64,000 bases of DNA from Tolypothrix bouteillei VB521301 (GTDB taxonomy: Bacteria > Cyanobacteriota > Cyanobacteriia > Cyanobacteriales > Nostocaceae). A model generated the notes under the pieces. It made no database searches and had not been told where the DNA came from. It worked only from the letters and a program-made list of their open reading frames with translations. Below, in pieces: positions 10,102 through 19,123 of the stretch; position 1 is the stretch's first letter, and every line of letters starts with the position of its first letter. The stretch is from positions 7,340,478-7,404,477 of the forward strand of contig NZ_JHEG04000001.1 of assembly GCF_000760695.4 (NCBI RefSeq), given 5' to 3'. The translations under genes and the position numbers were made by a program.

Positions 10102-10521
10102 ATGCCAGAAACGGTGAATGGTCAGCAAAACAAATATCTAGGGAGAGGTTGGGCTTTCCCGTTGCAGTTGAGCGTACAGGGAGGAATACAACTTCACGCT
10201 GAAGCACAAAAGGTTAGAGAATCTATTTGGCTTATTTTACGTACTGAAATAGGAGAACGGGTCTATCGTCCTGATTTTGGCTCGCGCTTATCGGAATTGG
10301 CGTTTGCGCCTATGAATAACGATACTTTGTTACAAATTCGTCTTTACGTTCGAGAAGCCTTGGAAAAATGGGAGCCACGCATTATGTTGGATCGGGTTAT
10401 AACAGATGCTGACCCCGTGCGGGGAAGAGTCGATATACTGATCGCTTATCGTTTAAAAAATTACCCAGATCTCTATAACTTTGTTTATCCTTTTTATTTG
10501 TTAAGTGAGGAGGAAGAGTAA
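10102..10521 (+). CDS. Baseplate wedge protein, gp25/GPW family (Afp9 type)
   Basis: 139 residues. It carries the gp25 core: QKVRESIWLILRTEIGERVYRPDFGSRL, then a helix and a final beta segment. In contractile tails gp25 binds the sheath initiator region and links the baseplate wedges to the hub. Its stop is followed by the GTG start of baseplate J two bases later, so translation is probably coupled. Confidence 0.93.
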   Translation: MPETVNGQQNKYLGRGWAFPLQLSVQGGIQLHAEAQKVRESIWLILRTEIGERVYRPDFGSRLSELAFAPMNNDTLLQIRLYVREALEKWEPRIMLDRVITDADPVRGRVDILIAYRLKNYPDLYNFVYPFYLLSEEEE

Positions 10522-10523
10522 CT

Positions 10524-12701
10524 GTGGAATTTGATTTTTTACCTAAGTTGCCTTCTTCTAATTTAGACGATCGCACTTTTAATGAATTAGTAGAAGAGTG
10601 CATTTTGCGAATTCCCCGTTACTGTCCGGAGTGGACAGACCATAACTTGAGCGATCCGGGAATTACCCTAATTGAATTATTTGCTTGGATAAGCGACCAA
10701 TTATTACTTAGGTTTAACCAAGTTCCTCGTAAAAATTATGTTGCTTTTCTAGAATTATTAGGTATTCGCCTTCAGCCACCAGTTCCAGCACAAACAGAGT
10801 TAACGTTTTATTTAAGCACTGCTTTAGAAAAAGCTTACACAATTCCCTCTGGGATAGAAGTTGCAACAGATCGAACCCAAGAAAGTGAAGCGATTGTTTT
10901 CACAACGGATCGTCCTTTAGTCATTGGTAAACCCATTCTGAAACACTTTTTGACTGCTCAAACAGTTAATGAAATTCCTGAAACTTTGCGCGATCGCGTC
11001 ACCAATCAATGGACTCGTCAGACAAATGGAGACTGGGGAGGTCGCGAGCAACTCTTATTTGAAGAGCAACCAAAACCAGGTAATTGTTTTTATCTAGTAC
11101 TGGATTCCGAAGACTCTCTAGACGGTAACGTCATGCAAATTAGGTTTAAAGGGGCGGCGGCGACATCCACTGGTATCAACCCCAATCAACCACCCCGTCG
11201 TTGGGAAGCCTGGGACGGTCAACAATGGGAACCAGTCTTGCTCAGAGAAGATGATGATGCGACTCGTGGTTTTAGTTTCTACGAACAACACAACCCCGCT
11301 CAAGGTGCAGATGTAGTTCTGCATATACCCCAAAAGTGGCCAGTGACTAGCTTTACGACTTATCGAGGTCGCTGGTTGCGCTGTGTTTTGACAACTCCAA
11401 ATACCAATCAACCGGGTTATACTAATTCTCCAAGGATCGTCGGCTTAGGCGTACAAGCTATTGGGGGTACTGTGGATGCTAGCCAAAGTATTCTAATTTT
11501 GAACGAGGTATTAGGAATAAGCGATGGTACGCCCGGTCAAACTTTTCAATTACAAGGCTCTCCTATTTTAAGCCGTCGAGAAAATGAGTTTATAGTCGTA
11601 ACTCCTCCTGGAGGGTTACCTCAAAAATGGCAGGAGGTTTCAGATTTTGCCGATTCCGATCCTAGTTCGCTTCACTATACTATTGATTCTTTAACTGGTG
11701 AAGTTCAATTTGGTCCTTTAATTCGCGAACCTAATTCTCTCAGCCACCAAACACAAATTCGCTCCAGAATACAGCAGTCAAAGCAAGCAGACTCTAGGTT
11801 AGCCGATCTGCAAATGTTGGAATATCAGTACGGGGCTATTCCACCTCGTGGTTCGGAAATTAGAGCGATCGCTTATCGCATTGGTGGTGGACGTAAGGGT
11901 AACGTTCAAAGCGGTACGCTTCAATTTTTAAGAACGGCTGTTCCTTATGTTGCTAAGGTGAACAATCATAACCCCGCACGCAATGGGGCTGATGGCGAAA
12001 CTTTGGATCGGGCTGTCCTGAGAGCTCCACAAATACTGCGGACTCGCGATCGCGCTGTCACTGCCGAAGATTTTGAAGTGATGGCACAGCGGGCTGTTCC
12101 AGGAGCGATCGCAAGAGTTCATTGTATCACACCCACTTCTTCACGCGATGCAGGTAATATACGTCTGTTAATTGTGCCACAAGCAAATCTAGATGGAATT
12201 GCTCGAGGAGAAGGAATACGCCCAGAACAGTTTGTCATAGAAGAAGCAGTCCAACAAAAAGTTTTGCACTACTTAGATGAAAGGCGATTGTTAGGCGTAC
12301 AGGTGCAACTTCAAGAACCGAAATATGTAGGTGTTTCCATACGAGCACAAGTTGCTCTCGAACCAGCTTACGAACATTCTTCTGCTCAACAAGAAATTCT
12401 GTTAAAATTGCGTGTCCTTCTGTATCAATATTTAAATCCCCTTACTGGAGGACCAGAAGGTAAAGGTTGGCCTTTTGGACGATCTGTTTATCCTTCAGAT
12501 ATTGTAGCGTTATTACAACAAATTCCTGGAGTACGTTACTTAGGGGCAATTTTGTTATTTTCAATACGCAAGCAAGGGCAAATTTGGGTTCGGGAAAAAG
12601 ATCCAGAAGCTTTTATTAACCTAGAACCGCAAGATTTGATCTGCTCTTGGGCTGATAAAAATTTGCGCTCCGGTCATGATATCACTCTCATCACTACCTG
12701 A
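10524..12701 (+). CDS. Baseplate J-like protein (Afp11 type)
   Basis: 725 residues, starting with GTG after GGAGGAAGAG. The N-terminus (IPRYCPEWTDHNLSDPGITLIELFAW near residue 32) is typical of the large putative baseplate assembly proteins of CIS loci. The J core follows, with RAPQILRTRDRAVTAEDFE near residue 500 and a C-terminal part like LNPLTGGPEGKGWPFGR. It corresponds to gp6/Afp11, the wedge ring around the hub. It overlaps nothing and is 11 bases from the next gene. Confidence 0.95.
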   Translation: MEFDFLPKLPSSNLDDRTFNELVEECILRIPRYCPEWTDHNLSDPGITLIELFAWISDQLLLRFNQVPRKNYVAFLELLGIRLQPPVPAQTELTFYLSTALEKAYTIPSGIEVATDRTQESEAIVFTTDRPLVIGKPILKHFLTAQTVNEIPETLRDRVTNQWTRQTNGDWGGREQLLFEEQPKPGNCFYLVLDSEDSLDGNVMQIRFKGAAATSTGINPNQPPRRWEAWDGQQWEPVLLREDDDATRGFSFYEQHNPAQGADVVLHIPQKWPVTSFTTYRGRWLRCVLTTPNTNQPGYTNSPRIVGLGVQAIGGTVDASQSILILNEVLGISDGTPGQTFQLQGSPILSRRENEFIVVTPPGGLPQKWQEVSDFADSDPSSLHYTIDSLTGEVQFGPLIREPNSLSHQTQIRSRIQQSKQADSRLADLQMLEYQYGAIPPRGSEIRAIAYRIGGGRKGNVQSGTLQFLRTAVPYVAKVNNHNPARNGADGETLDRAVLRAPQILRTRDRAVTAEDFEVMAQRAVPGAIARVHCITPTSSRDAGNIRLLIVPQANLDGIARGEGIRPEQFVIEEAVQQKVLHYLDERRLLGVQVQLQEPKYVGVSIRAQVALEPAYEHSSAQQEILLKLRVLLYQYLNPLTGGPEGKGWPFGRSVYPSDIVALLQQIPGVRYLGAILLFSIRKQGQIWVREKDPEAFINLEPQDLICSWADKNLRSGHDITLITT

Positions 12702-12712
12702 AGGATATGACT

Positions 12713-13729
12713 ATGCTGAAAACTCGCTCTAATCCTCCTGTAAGTATTCAAATAACCCCAATGCGAGTTCCTGAAGCGATGCCTTCTGTAGACCCTGCCT
12801 TACCTTCTGGTAGTGTAATTATAGAATCAGTCGCTCAAAAGAGTTTGCTTGTATATCCTGGAGAACCCAGCGAGACGATTGTACAAGTAAAAAACTTGGA
12901 ACAACACACCTTGCAGTTAACCTTGAAAGTAGAAGGAAACTTTCCTCTTGAGTGGTGCCAAATTATCACAGAGGACAAAGAAATTGCTCCTGGAGCGCAA
13001 ATGGAAGCCGTGCTTTATTTTTTTGTTCCGGCTACATTTTTTGAGGATCGAGAAGCAATCAGCCCGGAAACACGAGAGCGGTTAGTGCTTGATTATCACT
13101 GCATAATTGACGTACATATCAATGAAAATACCGAGCAAGAACAAGTTCAGCAAGAGGAGTTTGGTTTATACATCCGTCCTTACACTAGCTACATGAGTTT
13201 TCTCCCGGCTGTCTACCGTGAAATTGACTTTATGAGTCGCTTCATGCAGATATTTGAACAAGCGATCGAGCCGGTGATTCAAAACTTCAAGGTCATGTGG
13301 GCAAACCTAGATCCCTTGACAGCACCAACAGCTTTATTACCCTTTTTAGCTTACTGGGTAGCTTGGCCACTCGATTCAATCTGGGGTATACCTCAGCAGC
13401 GTCGTTTGATTCGCCGTGCTATGGAACTTTATCGTTGGCGGGGAACTCGCAAAGGATTGCGTCTTTACTTACATCTTTATACGGGTTTACCTTTAGATGA
13501 GGATATACCTCAAGAAGCCGAAAAACATATCAGCATTACAGAACCCTTTAGCCAAGGTTTTATCTTATCGTCAGCAAACTTAGGAGAAAATACTGTCTTA
13601 GGCGGCGGTCAGCCTTACCACTTTATTGTGCGTTTGCGTGCTGATAATACAACTCTGGACGAAAAATTGGTGCGGCGTATCATCGACCAAGAAAAACCTG
13701 CTTTTTGCACCTATGAATTATTTATGTAA
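12713..13729 (+). CDS. Phage tail protein I family, baseplate (Afp12-like)
   Basis: 338 residues. The first 150 residues form a beta-rich, Ig-like region (KSLLVYPGEPSETIVQVKNLE). Residues 160-290 match the tail_TIGR02242/P2 gpI family (YMSFLPAVYRE, TALLPFLAYWVAWPLD, RRLIRRAMELYRWRGTRKGLRLYL). ATG 12713 is preferred over the in-frame ATG at 12707 because AAGGA (12701-12705) is seven bases away. The protein should sit at the baseplate periphery. Confidence 0.92.
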   Translation: MLKTRSNPPVSIQITPMRVPEAMPSVDPALPSGSVIIESVAQKSLLVYPGEPSETIVQVKNLEQHTLQLTLKVEGNFPLEWCQIITEDKEIAPGAQMEAVLYFFVPATFFEDREAISPETRERLVLDYHCIIDVHINENTEQEQVQQEEFGLYIRPYTSYMSFLPAVYREIDFMSRFMQIFEQAIEPVIQNFKVMWANLDPLTAPTALLPFLAYWVAWPLDSIWGIPQQRRLIRRAMELYRWRGTRKGLRLYLHLYTGLPLDEDIPQEAEKHISITEPFSQGFILSSANLGENTVLGGGQPYHFIVRLRADNTTLDEKLVRRIIDQEKPAFCTYELFM

Positions 13730-13751
13730 GGGTGCAATGCCTTGCGCCCCT
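13728..13751. repeat. Dispersed palindrome after tail-I gene
   Basis: Imperfect palindrome AGGGTGCAA-TGCC-TTGCGCCCC that begins at the stop codon of the tail-I gene. It is the same family as at 9567, 23588, 24511, 38636 and 52847. It may act as a weak terminator within the operon. Confidence 0.7.
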
Positions 13752-13782
13752 ATCCCCTACATCCTAACTCCTAACTCCTACC

Positions 13783-14982
13783 ATGACACATCCTTTTCCA
13801 CCACCACCCATTAAACCTTTAACACGCCTTCAAGCCTTAGATGGTTTATTAATTAATGCCGAACGCTGGCGCAAGGCACATGAGTACCACCGGTTGCGGC
13901 AAAATGTTCACTATCAATCACTCCATCAACCAGGAATTGTCTGTGGTTTAGGTGTGCGAGTGATTGCTCCTCCTTCTTCATATAAAGCAGAATATCGAGA
14001 CAATCGTTGGGTGGAAATTCAACCGGGTGTTGCAATTGATGTTGCTGGTAATGTGATTGTTGTACCTAACGCACTTGAATTTCGGATTGCGACAGAAATT
14101 CCTGATACTGAACCTGTGATGATATATTTGGTGGTGAGTTATGTAGACCCAGACCAACTACAGCGTAATGACCAAAGCGAGTACCTTCAAGAAACTTTTC
14201 GTTTAGATGAAAAAAGCCAGCGACCAGAACATACAGAAATAGAGCTTTGTCGAATTTTCTTGCAACCAGGACCAGTTTCGATTACTCAACCTACAGATGC
14301 TTTTTTCCCAGGGTATAACAATGTAGACTTGCGCTATCGCATTTATGCTCAGGTACGTCCTCAAGCGATCGTGCGTATGGCTTTAGTCAGTCATACCGAC
14401 CCTGAGTATTCTCGGAACTTTTTTAACCTTTCATATTTACTACAGTCTGTAGAAGTTCTTCATGCTTCTTTAAAAGGCTCTGATGATATTGGTCAAGTTT
14501 CTTTAGAAGAATACCTTCTGGATTATGATTTGCTTTACTTAACGGGTAAAGACGCACTAGCTTTGAATAGTCGTGAATTTGATAATTTAAAAGCGTACTT
14601 AGATAAAGGTGGAACCCTTTTAGTTGATGCACCATTCGATGCGCTCGCTTTAATTGAAAGTACTCAAACTTTGGCTCAACAATTAGGTTATTTTTTAAAG
14701 CCTTTAGAAGAATTTCGTCGAAATCATCCTTTAAGGACAAAACCTTTCTTATTTGCTGCTTTGCCAACAGTCAATCAACAACCAATTCAGATGTTTCTAG
14801 AAGGAGGAATTATTTTGGTGACTGGAGATTTAGCAATGTCTTGGGGGCTTGACCAAGAATTATCTTTATCTAGATTTGATATTCGCACGGCTCAGGAATT
14901 GGGTATTAATATTCTTCAATACGCTTGGAAACGGCGACAGTTAATTGGTTTGCAACAGGAGGATTATTCTGCTTTATGGTAA
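13783..14982 (+). CDS. CIS-locus protein with C-terminal DUF4159-like domain
   Basis: 399 residues. The N-terminal half (AERWRKAHEYHRLRQNVHYQ; GIVCGLGVRV; IQPGVAIDVAGNVIVVP) resembles a domain I associate with proteins next to baseplate genes in CIS clusters. The C-terminal half, from about residue 190, resembles DUF4159 (RNFFNLSYLLQSVEVLHASL; YDLLYLTGKDALALNSREFDNLKAYLDKGGTLLVDAPF), a Rossmann-like, gatekeeper-type fold without visible catalytic residues. Position after tail-I suggests a baseplate or outer structural role. I do not know a demonstrated function. Confidence 0.75.
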   Translation: MTHPFPPPPIKPLTRLQALDGLLINAERWRKAHEYHRLRQNVHYQSLHQPGIVCGLGVRVIAPPSSYKAEYRDNRWVEIQPGVAIDVAGNVIVVPNALEFRIATEIPDTEPVMIYLVVSYVDPDQLQRNDQSEYLQETFRLDEKSQRPEHTEIELCRIFLQPGPVSITQPTDAFFPGYNNVDLRYRIYAQVRPQAIVRMALVSHTDPEYSRNFFNLSYLLQSVEVLHASLKGSDDIGQVSLEEYLLDYDLLYLTGKDALALNSREFDNLKAYLDKGGTLLVDAPFDALALIESTQTLAQQLGYFLKPLEEFRRNHPLRTKPFLFAALPTVNQQPIQMFLEGGIILVTGDLAMSWGLDQELSLSRFDIRTAQELGINILQYAWKRRQLIGLQQEDYSALW

Positions 14983-15209
14983 AACTAATTTATTTAATTC
15001 CAACTGCAATGGTAGCATTAAGTGTGGGAGTTGCGATCGCACCCGCTGAAGCTAATTGTGGTAATGAAATTGTTAAGTTAGGACTAGTTCAACCAACTAT
15101 AGAATGCTATTGGCAGCAGTTACAACAACAGACCAATTTTTCATGGGGAAAAGCTAATCCTTACGGCACATTATCTGGCGATCGCAAAGAGGAACCAACG
15201 CAGCGGTAA
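14976..15209 (+). CDS. Small exported hypothetical protein
   Basis: 77 residues. ATG 14976 overlaps the previous stop (ATGGTAA), so translation is likely coupled. A signal peptide covers residues 1-26 (LIYLIPTAMVALSVGVAIA, then APAEA). The mature part is only about 50 residues (CGNEIVKLGLVQPTIECYWQQL) and is not recognised. A longer in-frame start (14925) would lie inside the DUF4159-like gene. Confidence 0.55.
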   Translation: MVKLIYLIPTAMVALSVGVAIAPAEANCGNEIVKLGLVQPTIECYWQQLQQQTNFSWGKANPYGTLSGDRKEEPTQR

Positions 15210-15268
15210 GCCGAAGCTGTAGGCCGTCCGTCGGGTGCAGCGCCTTGTTGTGCCGATGTTGGAAAGTA

Positions 15269-15673
15269 TCACTCCATAATGTGCTTTGCCAGCGAAAGCA
15301 GTGTTCGAGAATACGGATGTTCAGCATCGAAGGTATAGACGAGTGCTCGGCCTTCCATATCAATAAAAATATTGTTGCAACCCCAACAAACCGATGCCTG
15401 TAAAATGAGATTATCGTCCTTATAAAACCGAAACCCGTAAGGCGGAGCATGACAGCGCATCTGTTCCGCGAACGGTAACTGCCGCCAGAGCCGAGCGATA
15501 GATTGTGCGGTTTCGTCAGTCACTCGCACACAAGGCGCGGAAGCAGCCGCCTGCATAAAACTATTGATGTGATTGCTTAAAACATCTTGAAGATTAACAA
15601 TCTCAACAGCATCTATTTCGGGTAGTTGGGCGACATCGTAATTCATACGCAGCCAAGTATCGCACGACAGCAC
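15269..15673 (-). CDS. Conserved hypothetical protein with CWGCNN motif
   Basis: 134 residues from ATG 15673, or 125 from an internal ATG at 15643. Features: a central CHAPPYGFRFYKDDNLIL segment, then ASVCWGCNNIFID, and a final FDAEHPYSRTLLSLA. The two Cys of CWGC suggest metal or redox chemistry, but this is only a motif. The gene runs against the operon, appears richer in GC than its neighbours and has no HIP1 site, so it may be acquired. The function is unknown. Confidence 0.6.
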   Translation of the reverse strand: MLSCDTWLRMNYDVAQLPEIDAVEIVNLQDVLSNHINSFMQAAASAPCVRVTDETAQSIARLWRQLPFAEQMRCHAPPYGFRFYKDDNLILQASVCWGCNNIFIDMEGRALVYTFDAEHPYSRTLLSLAKHIME

Positions 15674-15722
15674 AACTATCTATTATACGGAAACTTTCTA
15701 TACAATGACCCCTTAAGGGGTG

Positions 15723-15874
15723 ATTAACCCTCTTTCAAGAAACACGAGCCAAAAAGCTTGTAAAATAAGGCTTAGTCAAAAATTGCTCGTGTTTATTTCT
15801 TTCATAGGGGGTGGCAATCGCCGCCAGTGGGGTTGCTTCTAATAAACAGAAATGTTTCTTAGAAGAGGGTTAAT
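15723..15874. repeat. Nested inverted-repeat element
   Basis: A 21-base arm (15723-15743, ATTAACCCTCTT..AAGAAAC) is repeated inverted at 15854-15874 with two mismatches. A second, perfect 10-bp inverted pair (AAACACGAGC, 15740-15749 and 15785-15794) is nested inside. The right arm includes the stop codon of the cargo gene at 15870. This looks like a small palindromic mobile element or a large terminator structure. Confidence 0.75.
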
Positions 15875-17135
15875 ATTCATTATAAAAGTTTACTTTTGCT
15901 GGATCGTTACCGATGTGCTTCATGATGTGCCTGTACTCACTTATTGTAATCGATCTGTCTTTACTTTGATCCATATTGATATCGTTAAAACGTAATCCAT
16001 GGCGTCGTGGTGTATTAAGAAATGGATCGTCACTATGAGGATTTATCGCTGATGCTGTGTTGAAATTGACTCGCGCATTTAAGTCTTGTGTTACAAAATC
16101 AATCCCCAATTTACTCGTTCTTCTAAAAAACGCTTTGTATATCCATTGCCTTAATGCATTTTTTTGCTCCTCTGACATCTTTGTAAATAAATTAATTGCT
16201 TGACTAAATGTACGTTCGGGAGCTAACCATGCATGAATATCTTTTGGGTGGAGATGTACTGCTTGGTCGGATCGCTCGGAATTTTTCAGATTTTTTGTAA
16301 ATCTATTTTTGCTTTTTATCTTCTTTAATCCTTGCGCTTCTCTAAAACCAAAAATGCCTTCAGAAGTCTTATCCCCAAAATCATAAAGTCCTATCGTAGA
16401 AGCGTTTTGTGCTAACTTTTGAATCCATGCTTGCAAATCAGCATTAGCAGCCACGTTAGCCTTAAAGCTAGGGAAATACTTACCCCAATTTGCAACTGGA
16501 TCGGGATCGCTTAAAGCTTCTCGTACTGTAAATATGCCTATAGGAGATTGATCGAGCGTCATAAGCCCGTTTATACCTATTCCAGCGTTATAGTCATCAA
16601 TCGTTCTGATCGGTTGTGGTGTCCCTATTGCTTTATCTTGAGGTTTGAGGCGCTGTTGAGTTAATTGTCTGAATGGGTGTAATCCATATAACAAACTTTT
16701 ATCATCTCCGCGAGCATAATTAATTAAAGGGTCTGTTCCATGTACAACTCTCTGAATTAACCCATTGTCTGCCAAAGATTTTGTTATTGTGTCTTCTTCG
16801 GACATGGCTTCACGCTGAATACTTTGGCTTTGGTCTAGTTGTGATGACCTAGAAGCTTCAATTTGATTGATGACTCGTGCTGCTGCTCGATCTGCTTCTT
16901 GCTCGTATTTGTCTCCAGGTTTTCCAATCATCAGCTTAGTTTGAATTTGTTCTCCTTGTGTGCCAAAAAAGCTTTTTCTAATAGTATCTCTTTCTGTTTG
17001 GCTGGGAACACTAAATGTTGTCACTTTAGATGATGGAGAATTGGTCTGTACGGAATTCTCAGTAGCAGATAGAGCTATGTGAGGTTGTTTCTTCTGAAGC
17101 AGCCGAGCAGATTTTTGTATTTGTTGGTAAGTCAT
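15870..17135 (-). CDS. Candidate CIS cargo/effector with eCIS-type N-terminal region
   Basis: 421 residues. The N-terminal 100 residues are of the type found in extracellular CIS-associated proteins: FSVPSQTERDTIRKSFF near residue 41, then LMIGKPGDKYEQEADRAAAR near residue 68, and an IQR tripeptide near 106. The remaining 310 residues contain HLHPKDIHAWLAPERTF and a C-terminal part like ISEYRHIMKHIGNDP, not matched to an enzyme family. ATG 17135 is used rather than the TTG at 17150 because it aligns with the start of the second cargo candidate (22122). A small gene lies 45 bases upstream on the same strand. An effector role is inferred from the N-terminal motifs and location. Confidence 0.7.
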   Translation of the reverse strand: MTYQQIQKSARLLQKKQPHIALSATENSVQTNSPSSKVTTFSVPSQTERDTIRKSFFGTQGEQIQTKLMIGKPGDKYEQEADRAAARVINQIEASRSSQLDQSQSIQREAMSEEDTITKSLADNGLIQRVVHGTDPLINYARGDDKSLLYGLHPFRQLTQQRLKPQDKAIGTPQPIRTIDDYNAGIGINGLMTLDQSPIGIFTVREALSDPDPVANWGKYFPSFKANVAANADLQAWIQKLAQNASTIGLYDFGDKTSEGIFGFREAQGLKKIKSKNRFTKNLKNSERSDQAVHLHPKDIHAWLAPERTFSQAINLFTKMSEEQKNALRQWIYKAFFRRTSKLGIDFVTQDLNARVNFNTASAINPHSDDPFLNTPRRHGLRFNDINMDQSKDRSITISEYRHIMKHIGNDPAKVNFYNEY

Positions 17136-17180
17136 AAAGAAAATTATCAAGTGAATAATCTATTGATTTTTTAAACCCAG

Positions 17181-17348
17181 CTATTCTTCTTCATTTTCCT
17201 GTTGCTTTTGAAAATGTTCTTCAAATGAATTTCTAACTTTTTGTTCGGTGTTGTACATTGCATTATTTACTAAACTATCAATTAGATTAGTCATTCGATA
17301 TACAATAGTTCTAAATAAAGTTTCCAAAAAACCTAAAATTTCTTCCAT
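17181..17348 (-). CDS. Small protein encoded upstream of the cargo gene
   Basis: 55 residues (MEEILGFLETLFRTIVYR..., then acidic QENEEE at the end). ATG 17348 has TGAGG about eight bases upstream, better than the in-frame ATG at 17363. The first half is an amphipathic helix. It precedes the cargo gene by 45 bases, so it may be a chaperone, adaptor or immunity protein; no family is recognised. Confidence 0.5.
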   Translation of the reverse strand: MEEILGFLETLFRTIVYRMTNLIDSLVNNAMYNTEQKVRNSFEEHFQKQQENEEE

Positions 17349-17363
17349 GATTTTTAACCTCAA

Positions 17364-18071
17364 AATTTCAAGAAAAAATTTAACATATAGTAGATTTCGT
17401 CTTAGTGAGATACAGTGCGACGAGCAGTGACACCGCTCCTACAAACTTTCTAATGATAGAGCTTTGTATTTCATATAGTTGAAATCTGCTGTATATGCCA
17501 TGCTTTGATTTTTGCCACGTTAACTTACTTCAGCATAGTTGCTTTCTTTAAGCTAGCAAATTTTTTATTTAAACCGCTATTCACCAAAAGTCGTGTTATT
17601 ATATCTAGTTTTTCAGAGTGCTACTAGTGGTTATTGAAAAAGGATATAAATAAGATTCAACTTACGTCTAATCACAAATGGTAAGTTTCAATGACACACT
17701 TAACAATAGGCTTAAAGATATATAGCTATTAAGACTTAAGATTTTTTTAGTACTTACGATCTACCAACGAGTACAAAAATCTATCAAAGATTCGTCAATT
17801 CAGATGAAACAGTCTCAAATGCTCGACTTACTATTGACAACGATGCAGCACAGCTAAAAGTAATTAAGGATTTTCTAAAAAATATCAACTTATGTCTAAT
17901 GACAAATTTTCAAATATGATGACATAATTAATTATAGTTTTAGGATTTTGAGACAATATTTATTAACAGTCATAATCGATATTTTGTGTGCCTTATACAA
18001 CTTGAAGTTGTAAGGGCGGAGTGTGTAGTGTGAGATGAGCAAAACTAACACAAGCCAATCAACAAAAAGCT
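17364..18071. other. Intergenic region with a short coding relic
   Basis: About 700 bases without a convincing gene. A 59-codon open frame without a start codon (17740-17919 including stop; SDETVSNARLTIDNDAAQL) may be a relic. A similar phrase around CAACTTAYGTCTAATSACAAA occurs near 17659 and near 17886, giving an imperfect direct repeat of about 20 bases. The region must contain promoters for the divergent cargo operon and for the FHA gene at 18072. Confidence 0.4.
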
Positions 18072-19064
18072 ATGAAAGTCAAAGTTTTTAATTCACAAAC
18101 AAAAAATCGAGGAATTGAACTCGATTTCGATGAAATCTTCACTGATGAAGATGTATGCATCATAGGTCGTTCTCCTGATTCTGGTTTAGTTCTAGATAGT
18201 TCTGATATCAGTCGAGTTCATGGTAAATTTTTCCGGGAAAATGGAGAAATTTATTATGTTGACTTGGGTAGCACCAATGGCTCAAAGGTGAATGATGAAA
18301 TTGTTACTATGAATCAGAATTATCTACTCAAGTCTGGGGATGTTATTCAAGCAGGTGAGTTTGTTCTCTTTATTCAAGAAACTAGCAATATTCCTGAAGA
18401 TAAAACAGTTGTCAGAGATTTAGATGCAACTGTATTTTCATCTTGGAAGCCTGAAGTTCAAGCAACTGACAGTCCTGGTGCTTTAGTAAGAGTGAGCGCA
18501 ACCTTGGAAACTGAGGAACCGGACGATCCCAAGTCGCAAACTCAGGCTTTACTAGCAGCCATTAATAAACGCATCGTGAAAGATGTGACGACAACAAAAA
18601 ACTGGACGCGAGATTCTTATATTAATGCGGTTCGTAAAGCTCGCGAAACGATTGAACATAGCAAAATTATCGATCCAGAAGCACTGGAAAAAGAAGCAGA
18701 TAAGTACTGGCGATCGCTCTCTAAAGGAGCTTCAACTGTCACTAGCCGTTTGGGTTCCGCCACTATCAAAGGAGCTTCAGAAATTGGAAGCCGTTTGAGT
18801 TCTGCTACTGTCAAGGGAGCTTCAGAAATCGGAAATCGTTTGGGTTCTGCTGCTAAAGCTGCTTGGAAAGAAGCGATCGCACCCAAATCTAGTTTGGAAA
18901 AAGAACTCACGGAGTCTCGTTCTGAGAACAAAAGCGATGTTTTTGAAGCGGCTGATTCTGAAGAGAAACACCTACAAACTGTTGAAGATGAAATGAGTCA
19001 GTTGATTTCTGGAAATAACTTACATACAACGGCTTCTGAAGATAACTCACACCAAAACAAGTAA
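18072..19064 (+). CDS. FHA-domain protein
   Basis: 330 residues. The FHA domain occupies about residues 27-100 with the phospho-threonine binding signature: IIGRSPDSGLVLDSSDISRVHGKF and DLGSTNGSKVN, so the Gly-Arg, Ser-x-x-His and Asn-Gly residues are all present. A 20-residue repeat (about 215-260: KGASEIGSRLSSATV, three copies) and a charged tail follow. The AAA+ ATPase gene follows after 59 bases. Its FHA domain closely resembles that of the protein at 34285-36801, so they are paralogues. Expected role: binding Thr-phosphorylated partners of the neighbouring kinase. Confidence 0.9.
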   Translation: MKVKVFNSQTKNRGIELDFDEIFTDEDVCIIGRSPDSGLVLDSSDISRVHGKFFRENGEIYYVDLGSTNGSKVNDEIVTMNQNYLLKSGDVIQAGEFVLFIQETSNIPEDKTVVRDLDATVFSSWKPEVQATDSPGALVRVSATLETEEPDDPKSQTQALLAAINKRIVKDVTTTKNWTRDSYINAVRKARETIEHSKIIDPEALEKEADKYWRSLSKGASTVTSRLGSATIKGASEIGSRLSSATVKGASEIGNRLGSAAKAAWKEAIAPKSSLEKELTESRSENKSDVFEAADSEEKHLQTVEDEMSQLISGNNLHTTASEDNSHQNK

Positions 19065-19123
19065 GAATTAGCTTAATTAAGTCTAAATAGAACTCAATCC
19101 AACATCCAAAATGGTATAAAAAA

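Noticed and set aside
14423..14767. 114-codon minus-strand frame
   Set aside because: Antisense to the well supported DUF4159-like gene, with no RBS or family.
15181..15268. Sequence after the CWGCNN gene resembling an integron attC site (AACAAGGCGCTGCACCCGAC on the minus strand)
   Set aside because: The outer arms are not complementary as an attC needs, and no integrase is seen.
17740..17919. Open frame in the intergenic region before the FHA gene
   Set aside because: It has no start codon or recognised family; at most a relic, described under the intergenic entry.
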